The notes under the pieces are model-generated. The model was not told where the DNA came from and ran no database searches. It worked only from the letters and a program-made list of their open reading frames with translations. A stretch of 64,000 bases of DNA. Origin: Symbiodinium natans (lineage: Eukaryota > Sar > Dinophyceae > Suessiales > Symbiodiniaceae). The translations under genes were made by a program, and so were the position numbers. The stretch covers positions 20,001-84,000 of the forward strand of contig CAJNDS010002839.1 of NCBI GenBank assembly GCA_905221605.1. The letters run 5' to 3'. Below are positions 34,080 through 45,149 of the stretch, piece by piece (position 1 is the stretch's first letter; each line of letters starts with the position of its first letter).

Positions 34080-37000
34080 GCCCGGCGCCGCCTTCGCCTT
34101 CGCAGGACCTGCCGCGCCTGCCGCGCTCGTAGGCTGGGTGACGCCCAGGTCCTGGCCCAAGCGGCACGCCGTCACGCCGACACGCCGTCACAGTGACAAG
34201 TGAGCAACGCAACGCTGCCCTCAACTACAGCACCACCAGTGGATTCATGCGCTGAGCCTTCATCGTCTCACCAGGAGCAACCTGGACCAATAACGACGCG
34301 CATGACTTCCCCGCAGCACAAAGTCGCAGCGCCTCGGGCTCTGGTACCGCGCTGGCTGCAGTTGCTGACAGGCTGGCACCCAGATCCTCGAAAGGAAGGC
34401 CGTGCACCACAGCACTGCATCATGGGCGACTCATGGGCCACTCGCCTTGATCGTCTCGTCCGGGGCAGCCTGACTCCAAACCCCGGCATCCAAACAAGAT
34501 CTCAAAGACCATGGATACGTGTCGGCACGTCGCCTGCGGCTCTGGTACTGCTGCAGGCTCCTGTGCGCTGCGAACGTGTGAACGAGTGAGAGTGACAGGT
34601 GGCAGGTCAGATCATGTCAGATCCCACCGCCGGCCGCCGGCCTTCGGCTTTGGCAGGGGCGGCAGGGGCATGCCCTTGCAAGACACGAACCGGGCAGTGC
34701 GAACACGTCCCTGTAGCAAATAGCCTAACGAAAGCCCCTTTTGCAACACGCACAAGCCTTCGCATCCGCGATGGGCGCTTTGGCAGCGCTCGCGTCCTCC
34801 ATGCGGTGCATACGGAATGCACGTACTCCATCGAACAAGCACACCTTCCAGCCACCCCGAATGAACATGCAGAGCTGCCTGTAGCTTCGGAGGCACAGGC
34901 GGCACCTGTCAGATTGAAACGACTCCACTACTCTAAAGTGACTCTTCAGTCTAGGCAGTCATTGCTCAACCGACACGGTGCCTTTGCGTCAGGAGGGGCG
35001 GTGGTGCCAGTACCTGTCGCCTGCCGCGAAAGGGCGAATCGGCCCAGGCTAGGGGGTGCCAAAAAACCATGCTGCAGAATCGGTTTCTCCTGGCCTTTGG
35101 CTTCAGGAAGAGTGGCCCCGCCTGCAAGCTGCTCAACCACATCCAACTCGACTTGTAATTGTCCACGACTCTCAAATACCACTGCTAACGCTCGATGGAG
35201 CCTTGGCATCAGCAGGTCCCGATTTTGCACCGCCCGCCTCCTTCATGTGAATCTGCTCATGTCTGCTTCAAGATCAAGCAAAAGAAAATTCTTTCTTGTC
35301 CGCTAAGTTTGAACAACGAAAAGTGGCAGCCACTAACTCACAGCCATGGTCGAAAGATGGCTCACACATCACACGGTGCCTGTACGTCACCAGGCCCAGC
35401 AGGATCTGCCCCTGGCTCCTGCATCAGCTACCACAGCCCCACATTGCGAGGCTATGTCGCCGCCATTTGACAGGCCTTTGGCTTCGGCAGGGGCGAATCA
35501 GCCTGCCACCCAAAAGCACCGGTGAGCTTCATGAAGCATCAACCTCTTCATCTTTGGTGCCATTTGCTGATGGCCTTCAGATCCACCGGCGGAGGTCCAG
35601 TTGAGCTTGCGCCCTGAGCAGATACTTACCACGTGCGCAGGTTCACTGCACCGGCAGACTGAGATTGGACAGCCCGGTGCCGCCTTCGCCTTCGCAGGAC
35701 CTGCCGTGCTCGCCGCGCTCGTAGGCTGGGTGACGCCCAGGTCCTGGCCCAAGCGGCACGCCGTCACGCCGACACGCCGTCACAGTGACAAGTGAGCAAC
35801 GCAACGCTGCCCTCAACTACAGCACCACCAGTGGATTCATGCGCTGAGCCTTCATCGTCTCACCAGGGGCAACCTGGACCAATAACGACGCGCATGACTT
35901 CCCCGCAGCACAAAGTCGCAGCGCCTCGGGCTCTGGTACCGCGCTGGCTGCAGTTGCTGACAGGCTGGCACCCAGATCCTCGAAAGGAAGGCCGTGCACC
36001 ACAGCACTGCATCATGGGCGACTCATGGGCCACTCGCCTTGATCGTCTCGTCCGGGGCAGCCTGACTCCAAACCCCGGCATCCAAACAAGATCTCAAAGA
36101 CCATGGATACGTGTCGGCACGTCGCCTGCGGCTCTGGTACTGCTGCAGGCTCCTGTGCGCTGCGAACGTGTGAACGAGTGAGAGTGACAGGTGGCAGGTC
36201 AGATCATGTCAGATCCCACCGCCGGCCGCCGGCCTTCGGCTTTGGCAGGGGCGGCAGGGGCATGCCCTTGCAAGACACGAACCGGGCAGTGCGAACACGT
36301 CCCTGTAGCAAATAGCCTAACGAAAGCCCCTTTTGCAACACGCACAAGCCTTCGCATCCGCGATGGGCGCTTTGGCAGCGCTCGCGTCCTCCATGCGGTG
36401 CATACGGAATGCACGTACTCCATCGAACAAGCACACCTTCCAGCCACCCCGAATGAACATGCAGAGCTGCCTGTAGCTTCGGAGGCACAGGCGGCACCTG
36501 TCAGATTGAAACGACTCCACTACTCTAAAGTGACTCTTCAGTCTAGGCAGTCATTGCTCAACCGACACGGTGCCTTTGCGTCAGGAGGGGCGGTGGTGCC
36601 AGTACCTGTCGCCTGCCGCGAAAGGGCGAATCGGCCCAGGCTAGGGGGTGCCAAAAAACCATGCTGCAGAATCGGTTTCTCCTGGCCTTTGGCTTCAGGA
36701 AGAGTGGCCCCGCCTGCAAGCTGCTCAACCACATCCAACTCGACTTGTAATTGTCCACGACTCTCAAATACCACTGCTAACGCTCGATGGAGCCTTGGCA
36801 TCAGCAGGTCCCGATTTTGCACCGCCCGCCTCCTTCATGTGAATCTGCTCATGTCTGCTTCAAGATCAAGCAAAAGAAAATTCTTTCTTGTCCGCTAAGT
36901 TTGAACAACGAAAAGTGGCAGCCACTAACTCACAGCCATGGTCGAAAGATGGCTCACACATCACACGGTGCCTGTACGTCACCAGGCCCAGCAGGATCTG

Positions 37001-38430
37001 CCCCTGGCTCCTGCATCAGCTACCACAGCCCCACATTGCGAGGCTATGTCGCCGCCATTTGACAGGCCTTTGGCTTCGGCAGGGGCGAATCAGCCTGCCA
37101 CCCAAAAGCACCGGTGAGCTTCATGAAGCATCAACCTCTTCATCTTTGGTGCCATTTGCTGATGGCCTTCAGATCCACCGGCGGAGGTCCAGTTGAGCTT
37201 GCGCCCTGAGCAGATACTTACCACGTGCGCAGGTTCACTGCACCGGCAGACTGAGATTGGACAGCCCGGTGACGCCTTCGCCTTCGCAGGACCTGCCGTG
37301 CTCGCCGCGCTCGTAGGCTGGGTGACGCCCAGGTCCTGGCCCAAGCGGCACGCCGTCACGCCGACACGCCGTCACAGTGACAAGTGAGCAACGCAACGCT
37401 GCCCTCAACTACAGCACCACCAGTGGATTCATGCGCTGAGCCTTCATCGTCTCACCAGGAGCAACCTGGACCAATAACGACGCGCATGACTTCCCCGCAG
37501 CACAAAGTCGCAGCGCCTCGGGCTCTGGTACCGCGCTGGCTGCAGTTGCTGACAGGCTGGCACCCAGATCCTCGAAAGGAAGGCCGTGCACCACAGCACT
37601 GCATCATGGGCGACTCATGGGCCACTCGCCTTGATCGTCTCGTCCGGGGCAGCCTGACTCCAAACCCCGGCATCCAAACAAGATCTCAAAGACCATGGAT
37701 ACGTGTCGGCACGTCGCCTGCGGCTCTGGTACTGCTGCAGGCTCCTGTGCGCTGCGAACGTGTGAACGAGTGAGAGTGACAGGTGGCAGGTCAGATCATG
37801 TCAGATCCCACCGCCGGCCGCCGGCCTTCGGCTTTGGCAGGGGCGGCAGGGGCATGCCCTTGCAAGACACGAACCGGGCAGTGCGAACACGTCCCTGTAG
37901 CAAATAGCCTAACGAAAGCCCCTTTTGCAACACGCACAAGCCTTCGCATCCGCGATGGGCGCTTTGGCAGCGCTCGCGTCCTCCATGCGGTGCATACGGA
38001 ATGCACGTACTCCATCGAACAAGCACACCTTCCAGCCACCCCGAATGAACATGCAGAGCTGCCTGTAGCTTCGGAGGCACAGGCGGCACCTGTCAGATTG
38101 AAACGACTCCACTACTCTAAAGTGACTCTTCAGTCTAGGCAGTCATTGCTCAACCGACACGGTGCCTTTGCGTCAGGAGGGGCGGTGGTGCCAGTACCTG
38201 TCGCCTGCCGCGAAAGGGCGAATCGGCCCAGGCTAGGGGGTGCCAAAAAACCATGCTGCAGAATCGGTTTCTCCTGGCCTTTGGCTTCAGGAAGAGTGGC
38301 CCCGCCTGCAAGCTGCTCAACCACATCCAACTCGACTTGTAATTGTCCACGACTCTCAAATACCACTGCTAACGCTCGATGGAGCCTTGGCATCAGCAGG
38401 TCCCGATTTTGCACCGCCCGCCTCCTTCAT
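34080..38430. repeat. Tandem array 2: 1592-bp period, nearly identical units
   Basis: Every landmark recurs at exactly 1592 bp, for example at 34200, 35792 and 37384. Copies differ by only a few bases (such as CCAGGAGC versus CCAGGGGC), so the duplication is very recent or maintained by conversion. Two units are complete and the third is cut at about 38430. A plus-strand frame of 235 codons repeats in each unit (34599, 36191, and a 220-codon version at 37783). It is Ala/Arg/Ser-rich with no recognised domain, and coding status is unproven. The array abuts array 1 but has a different unit, sharing only the short GC-rich motif. Confidence 0.92.
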
Positions 38431-39185
38431 GCCCATGCAACATGACCGAGCTGTCCGTTCTACTATAGGCTGCCGAACCTACATGGTAACGTGGAGCTGC
38501 TATGCATCTGCTCATGTCTGCTCCAAGATCACTGCCAACTCCTTTCGCTATTTCTTGACTTGTTACTTGACTTCTCTTTTCCTTACAAACCGTTTATTAA
38601 TGGTGTCTTTGTTTCGTTCACACAATTGATAATATGCGTGCTTCATTCACATTCATTGCAATATTAGCCATGGTTTTCTCTTCACCTTTATTTAAGGATT
38701 TTAAATGTATTAACTTTTTCTTTTATGCTTCTATCTGCGGCCCACTTGAATAGTCCTGTTCTATTAGGGCCGAAAGGCGCATTAAAATTATGCACTCACG
38801 CTCATAAAAGTATTAGGTTGGGGGGGGAGATAATGATTTCGTATGCTTCCCAAAAGCCCTTGTATTTGTTTCATTGGTACGGGCGTCTGCACTCGCCTTA
38901 AGAATATATTGTTCGGGCTTTATTGTCCGCCCGTTAGAATGCTATAAATGAGCTACTTCAACGGGCCTATCATATAATACAACTAGCCCGTTAGCCTCTG
39001 AGGATTGCGTTCTTGGTAACTTGGTACCTAATCCCTAATCGCAGGAGAATTTACGGACTTTAGTAGCTGACAGGCTCGACATCGACATGCCTGCGGCTTG
39101 GCAGGCGTAGGTGGCGCCTGCAGTGGTGCGCGCAGATTCTGTAGAACGATGCCGGGACGAGGCACCAGTTCGCAGCGTTTAGCGA
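38430..39185. mobile_element. AT-rich insertion in array 2
   Basis: The third 1592-bp unit diverges after CCTCCTTCATG at 38430, and unit sequence resumes at about 39187 with GAAATTCTTTCTTGTCCGCT. The intervening 750 bp is much richer in A and T than anything nearby, contains GGGGGGGGA at 38820 and an inverted pair AACGGGC/GCCCGTT near 38930-38995. Coding potential is poor. It could be organelle-derived DNA or a non-autonomous element. A mobile origin is inferred only from the clean interruption of the repeat. Confidence 0.45.
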
Positions 39186-39186
39186 A

Positions 39187-39690
39187 GGGAAATTCTTTCT
39201 TGTCCGCTTAGGTTGGCAACGCAAACTGCCACGAAAAGTGGCAGCCACTAACTCACAGCCATGGTCGAAAGATGGCTCACACATCACACGGTGCCTGTAC
39301 GTCACCAGGCCCAGCAGGATCTGCCCCTGGCTCCTGCATCAGCTACCACAGCCCCACATTGCGAGGCTATGTCGCCGCCATTTGACAGGCCTTTGGCTTC
39401 GGCAGGGGCGAATCAGCCTGCCACCCAAAAGCACCGGTGAGCTTCATGAAGCATCAACCTCTTCATCTTTGGTGCCATTTGCTGATGGCCTTCAGATCCA
39501 CCGGCGGAGGTCCAGTTGAGCTTGCGCCCTGAGCAGATACTTACCACGTGCGCAGGTTCACTGCACCGGCAGACTGAGATTGGACAACCCGGTGCCGCCT
39601 TCGCCTTCGCAGGACCTGCCGTGCTCGCCGCGCTCGTAGGCTGGGTGACGCCCAGGTCCTGGCCCAAGTGGCACGCCGACACGCCGACAC
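39187..39690. repeat. Partial fourth unit of array 2
   Basis: About 500 bp match the part of the 1592-bp unit corresponding to 35290-35790, including the GCCTTTGGCTTCGGCAGGGG motif. The unit then decays through a deletion and merges into unique sequence, which still keeps a fragment related to 35930-36030. Confidence 0.85.
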
Positions 39691-40334
39691 AGTAACATGA
39701 CTTCCCCGCACCAGCACAGCGCAACATCACACAGCCGCAGCGCCTCGGGCTCTGGTACCGCGCTGGCCACAGTTGCGGACAGGCTGGCACCCAGATCCTC
39801 GAAAGCAAGTCCACGCACTGCAGCACTGCATTAGGGGCGACTCATGGGCCACTCGCCTTGATCGTCTCGTCTGGCACAGCCTGGCACTGCAAACAAAGTG
39901 GACATTTACAAACAGAAGGATCAAAAAGAGTGCCATGCTTTGACGTTGCAACAGCAAGCAGGGGAGCAACACGGAAATGCCAAAAATCTTCACAACTGAA
40001 CAATAAAAGAGGCACCTTCGCTTTGGCACTGGCTGCAACTGTCTTCGTGCCTCCCACGTCCTCCTGTACAATCAGGGTTTGTACAATGGGGGATAGGACG
40101 AGGAGGAGTATAGACTGGGAACACAAAGCTTTCCTCAAAACGTGCAGGTACGGCTTGCTTTATGCTAAAACAGCTTCTCCTGCTCCCGGGCAGTGCTCCT
40201 TTTGAAGGACAGGCTGCCAGCTGCTTCATCCTACAGGGCTGAAGCTGACAACCCCTTATGGAAATGACGTTGAAACTTAACGAGCGAACTGAGGCAACGG
40301 GCAGACGGGCATCCAGCACTACAGTTGCCTACCT

Positions 40335-40610
40335 CGCTGCAGTCCTGACTGACGGCCTTCTCCAGCGCAGCCCCAAGAACGGACTTGAGGGTCTCCACTG
40401 GGGGCCCTGTTAGTGTCAGCTTCTCGCCAAGGGTCTTGGCTGCGATGCTTTCATCCTGGTGGCCGTCCTGGAGAGCGGTGTTACAATCTTGCGCTGCAAT
40501 CTTCCCCGGAACCTTCCAAGTCACTTCCCCCCAACCCCAAAAGCTGCGCTTGCCCTTCAAAGTGAAGACCCAACGAATCCCACAGGCAACTGGTAACTAC
40601 CGCTTGCTCC
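40335..40610 (-). CDS. Hypothetical protein exon
   Basis: The frame reads WVFTLKGKRSFWGWGEVTW, then KIAAQDCNTALQDGHQDES, then GPPVETLKSVLGAALEKAV, and ends at a GT donor after GACTGCAGCGAG. It looks like genuine coding sequence (Trp-rich beta segment followed by helices). The family is not recognised and partner exons were not found. Confidence 0.4.
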
Positions 40611-40932
40611 TCCGGAGCATGGGATGAACCTCTACAGCCTCAACTACTACTTTGCCCTTCCCTCTTTGCATCATATCTGTCAAGCTAACCTTGACCGAAT
40701 GGTCTTTATTTGCAGTCTAGTAGCCTAGTACTGTATCTGTATCCGTTGTGGGCATGTACCTCAGATGACCCCTCACAATGATTTCTCGGGGGTGGAGAAG
40801 TCTGTAGTCTTTCGTAATCGATTAGCCCGCAACCCCGGCCCCTCGCAATCATTTGCTAGGGATTTGTGGTGCTAGCAGTCTCCTACAAAAAGACTCCTCT
40901 TCTTTTGCCTCATCACGTCTCATGCGAGACAG

Positions 40933-42193
40933 TCATGCTACATCGAGATGCTTTGAGTGGAAGTCCAGATGCTCTTCCATCACAGAGGTCACGAAGAAGT
41001 AGCCGTGATCGAATCCTGCTCGCACCCGGAGTTCGACAGGGATGCCTCGCATATTGCAAGCGCTCACAAAGTCAAGCGGCCTGTACACTTCACACAATGG
41101 AGACTGCATAGTCTCAGACCCCACATCCACGAAAAGAGGCGGCAGGTGCGAGACATCCTCTGCGCTGCAGTCCTTGATGAGTTGGGTGGGGTCGTACTTG
41201 CTCCAGGCCTGCTGCTTGCCAAGGTAAGCCGAGAGCGTGCGGCGCACATTCGGAAGGTGCAGTCCACCCTCAGCATCCTCAACGACCTCGGGGATGGCTG
41301 TCGGATGGGCAATGGGCGCCAGCACCGACACAGAACGGAATGCGTCAGGCATACGGATGGCAGTGGCCAGGGCACCCATACCCCCCATCGAGTGTCCCAT
41401 CAAAGAAACCTCATCAGGGCCACAGGTTGGGAAGTTCTGGTGCACAATGCCCAGCAACTCCTGCAGGTAGTCTTGCATCCTGTAGTGTTCAGCCCACGGC
41501 TGCTCTGTTGCATTGACATAAAAGCTGGCCCCGATGCCCATGTCAACTTGTGCATCGTCTGGTATGTCATCGCCTCTCGGAGAAGTGTCAGCTGCCAGAA
41601 AGATCAGACCGCAAGCCGAGCTGTGCTCAAGGGCAGTGGTCTGCTGCATGACATCAAGGTGGGAACAGCCCATGTCTGAGAGATACAACACCACCGGGAA
41701 CTCTTCGCAATCTTCTGGGTACGGCAAACTCGTCTGCATGCGCGGAGCATCGGGAACATACACGCTGAAAGGCGAAGCCAAACCGCCCAAGGCTTTTGAT
41801 CTGTAGCTACACTGAAACAGCGTGCCTTCAAAGCAGCGGCGGTGCTGCTGCACCCGCAAAGAATCCCCCTTCCGCCCAGCTTGTCGTGGAACATGCGAGA
41901 CAGCGTGTCCGGCCCGCCCGTGCCCACGCCTCCAAGAGCTCCAATGGAAGTGTCTCAAAGCGGTCGCAGAGCTCGCAGCGAGCGCGGCCACCGGGCCCAG
42001 TGATGCCGGTGACGGGGTCAGAGGGCCTAAGCTGAAAGTCCTGCACAGGTGCCGAGCGCCGTAGGTCTGCGACAGTCCCGCCAGCCGGGTGGGGATCGTA
42101 GGACCCGATCGAGCTGCAATCATGACAAGCAACCTTTTGAGCCACACACAACCTTTCGAGCCATGCACGAAAAGGCGCCCTATCCACAGCCAA
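40933..42193 (-). CDS. S-formylglutathione hydrolase-like esterase with zinc-finger extension; frameshifted
   Basis: The family (esterase D) hydrolyses S-formylglutathione in formaldehyde detoxification in the cytosol. Frame 41868-40933 covers the whole family length in one exon: RRCFEGTLFQ, ADTSPRGDD, GIGASFYVNATEQPW, the nucleophile elbow GHSMGGMGAL and the His segment FDHGYFF. The catalytic Asp, usually in a G-K-D-D-Q-F-like segment, aligns with GSETMQS and seems absent. Upstream, 42193-41868 in another frame encodes a Cys-rich extension (RCELCDRFETLPLELLEAW, TRCLAC). Removing one G from the GGGGG run at about 41868 joins the frames as WAEGDSLRVQQ. This is either a sequencing indel or a real lesion. 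The extension is unusual for the family. Confidence 0.75.
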
Positions 42194-42689
42194 GCCTCCT
42201 GAAAAGTGCTAACCATTTCAACAGTCCTGGCTGCCCTTCTGAAGGCCCGCTGCGTGCGCTCCGTCGGATTGGCTGCCAGGCGCCAGGGTGACCTCCTTTG
42301 GCCCAGTCTCCTCAGTCTTTGGCACCTTTGATTCTGCAGCATTCTCTCTCGCCCCAGCGACCGAACGAACGAACTGCAAGAATGCTTGCTACGCAAGACG
42401 TTTGCGTAGCCACGCGATACCACGTGCCTCAGCCGATGGCGCGGCATCACCTGCCACACGCACGCACACGGACATGCATGCAAGAGCTCGAACGAAGAAT
42501 TCCTCCAAGCCTCCAGACGCAGCAGCGTCTGGCGGGGGCCTTGATCGGATGTTCCCGCCCCGAAACATGCCCCAAAGGGCCCTGAAGGCTCCTAAACCCT
42601 GCATGCTGTGGTGCCAGGCGCCGCCGCGGGCTTCGGGTTTGGGAACCTTGGTGTGATTTCCCACTCTTGGCATGGGGCCCTTGACAGCC

Positions 42690-43960
42690 TCTGCCGGAAT
42701 GACACTCAAGCCCTGGGCAGAAGTTGACCAACAAGAGGATAACTGGAGAACACCTTCTGCCAGTTCTTGTCCTCCGGCACAGCTCTCATCCCTTGATCAA
42801 CAAAAGGCAGCAGAGGCAGGCCTGGCTCTCCATCTTCCGGGCCTGTTCTGTCAGACGCGCCTCAAGCATTGGGACCTTGGATCTTAGAACCAGCACGCTG
42901 AATGGCGCGAGCTTGGCAATGAACCATCAAAGCGTCAGCTCAGCTCTGTGTCCCATGGCTTCCGAGGCCTTCCTCTCCGCAGCCTGCAGCTTGGTCGTCA
43001 GGTACGCGACCTGAAAGCATCCGCGTCCCGTTTAATCACGTTTACATATACGTTTACCGTGCTCCTTTGCTAATTAATTTTGTTGTCATTGCGCGACTGT
43101 GATTTCGATTTCTTTTGTGGCTGCGAAGTGGGCAAAGCGGTGCCTCTTGCTCGGCAGTTCTTGCACGCTGCTCCATGACGCCGAGGCTGGCGGCCGTGCG
43201 CGCAGCCTGTCCACATCTCTCGAAGGACAATGCCAGAGCCATGTGAACGAACTGCCGTGGGCACAAAACAAGCGTGCTCAAGAGGTCTCACCATGTCTCA
43301 CCCCACCTCATCTATTGCCGCTTGAAAGGCATCTCGCTGCTGCTGCATTGCTTGCAACCTGCTCACGGCAGAAGACGATTTTGAAATTGGTCAGAATGGG
43401 GAATTGGCCAGCATGCGAAAAAGGAAGCCGAAGGGTTCGAGACGGCCCTCTTGCCAGGCAAAGCATGTCACAACCGTGGCCCAGACTCGCCCTGAAGCAG
43501 ACTTTGTGCCATGCGCGATGCCTTGGGACTGCGGAAGGTAACGGAAGCTCACAGCAGGTCGTTGCAAGTTGTGGTCTACTGCGGGTCTGGGGCCTGTGCT
43601 TGCAGCTCACTGGCAAGTTTGTCGGCCTTGGCCTTCCACGCCTGAGCGTGCTCCCCCGCCTTCGAGAGCTCCTGCTGTCAGCTTTCTTTCGAAGATGTTC
43701 GAAGGCTATACGACGATACGATGCTATACCACGGCAGCCTACCACAGTTGCACAGCACTCCTGCAAGTGCAGGACCTGTTCCTGGACTCGATAACCGAAA
43801 TTGCATGATTATCGACACTACTATCCAGTTGAGATACAAACGGTGTCCAATGACCGGGTCATCCACCTGAAGCTGCTGCTTCGCGGTCTCAGCACCGAGC
43901 TGTTTCGCGGCAGCCTGCAGCGTTCGAGTGAGAGGTGGAGAGAGGTGCGGAGAGGATCCC
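42690..43960 (-). CDS. Coiled-coil protein exons
   Basis: At least five short minus-strand exons have heptad-like helices and AG|G acceptors. They lie near 43945-43880 (LQAAAKQLGAETAKQQLQ), 43675-43590 (ELSKAGEHAQAWKAKADKLA), 43382-43310 (VSRLQAMQQQRDAFQAAIDE), 43010-42930 (VAYLTTKLQAAERKASEAMG) and 42870-42800 (LEARLTEQARKMESQ). This suggests a long coiled-coil structural or scaffold protein. Its ends and its relation to the coiled-coil exons at 45.2-46.8 kb are unknown; the SRCR frame lies between them. Confidence 0.5.
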
Positions 43961-44091
43961 AGAGGCATAATATATCATAATATGATGACAATGCAAGGGC
44001 TTCCAGCTCATCCTCTCGAGCGCACCCAAAGTTCACGAACCTCACGTTTTGTTCTCCCGGCTGGTGAAACGCGGCGTTGAGGCACGACTTG

Positions 44092-44919
44092 TCACAAGAA
44101 GCTCAGCAGATCTCTTCTGCGAGACTTCGGCCGAATGGCAAAGGCCATCAAGGGCCACAGGCTTGCCGCAAAGATCGCCGTGGAGGGAGGGGAGCGTGGC
44201 CCATCTGCCTTCTTACAGTGCAGCACGACATTTTCTGCAGGAGCACAGGACACCTCTTCACCAAGCCGTTGGGCGCACTTCGAAACATCAGACTCACTGC
44301 CATCACAGAGTAGCTGCATTTGAGGGAGAGTTGCTCCACACAAGCCTCTTGTCTGATTTGTCTGTGTGCAAGGAAGGACTGGATTGACATCGACCGCAGC
44401 AAAGCCCAAGTCCTTGCATGCCACAGATGCACTCCCGATGCCGAAGCCCACTCTGCACACGGGACTCCACTTGTCGTGCAAAAGCAGCTCCAGCCGACCA
44501 AACCCGCTTTGTGTTGGGTGGCCCTCTGCATCGACGAGGCGTACTTTGCCCTCAGCAGCTGCTGTGGGATCTGCGTGGCATTGGATCACTGAGTCCCTGA
44601 AGTGGTCCAGGCAGTCACCATCTGGAACCGTCCAAGTACACTCAGCTACCTCTTGCTCGAAGCCTTGGCATCTCAACTGCTGCATTGCCACGGGCATGCC
44701 TCGGCTGCCACATATGCGGTGGCCGCGAAAGTCCGAACAGGTGCCCTCAGCAACAGATCCTCCAGCAAACCCCATTTGTCTGCAGATTGTGTCGGCTGCG
44801 CCCTGGTTGAGTCCGCAAATGGTGCCATAACCATCCACTGTCTGAACCTCCGCCAGACCAGAACTTGAGAGACTGCCCGTCTCATCAACTAGCCTCACTG
44901 CCGGTCCAGGATGTGGCAT
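44092..44919 (-). CDS. Two-domain SRCR protein
   Basis: Scavenger receptor Cys-rich domains are extracellular ligand-binding modules. The frame carries two in tandem: residues about 8-112 (VRLVDETGSLSSSGLAEVQ, ADTICRQMGFAGG, CQGFEQEVAECTW, VIQCHAD) and about 125-238 (VRLVDAEGHPTQSGFGRLEL, ASVACKDLGFA, CDGSESDVSKC, VVLHCKK). Cys spacing fits the family. After the second domain a short hydrophobic run (AIFAASLWPLMAFAI) followed by basic residues could be a membrane segment or intron read-through. No signal peptide is visible, so an upstream exon probably exists and the Met at 44919 may not be the start. The SRCR region is one exon. Confidence 0.8.
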   Translation of the reverse strand: MPHPGPAVRLVDETGSLSSSGLAEVQTVDGYGTICGLNQGAADTICRQMGFAGGSVAEGTCSDFRGHRICGSRGMPVAMQQLRCQGFEQEVAECTWTVPDGDCLDHFRDSVIQCHADPTAAAEGKVRLVDAEGHPTQSGFGRLELLLHDKWSPVCRVGFGIGSASVACKDLGFAAVDVNPVLPCTQTNQTRGLCGATLPQMQLLCDGSESDVSKCAQRLGEEVSCAPAENVVLHCKKADGPRSPPSTAIFAASLWPLMAFAIRPKSRRRDLLSFL

Positions 44920-45149
44920 CGCAGCCTACAGGAGAGGGGCCACCCCACGCCACCAGTGACAGCTTCTAATGTCCAGCGACATGCCATCAGTCCATGAGCT
45001 GTTGGATGCTGTCTGTGCAAATGTGGAGAGTAGCTGGTCTGCATAGCCTTTTTAAGCATAGAAGACATTGCCGCCCGTATGTGTCCCTATGCTTTCGTAC
45101 CTCAGTGCAGGATGTGAGAGTCTAAGGAGTCTAGCGAGTCTAGCGACTG

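Noticed and set aside
34599..38445. Repeated 235-codon plus-strand ORF in array 2 as a gene family
   Set aside because: It has no recognised domain, its composition follows the GC-rich repeat, and several other frames on both strands are equally open and equally repeated. Kept only as part of the repeat.
38490..39060. Organelle gene fragments in the AT-rich block
   Set aside because: No open frame or rRNA-like segment could be recognised by eye, so no organelle gene is claimed.
30005..39690. CRISPR-like array
   Set aside because: Units are over 1 kb, there is no short repeat-spacer pattern with constant length, and the genome is eukaryotic.
40957..41679. 240-codon plus ORF
   Set aside because: It is antisense to the esterase coding frame, which carries catalytic motifs.
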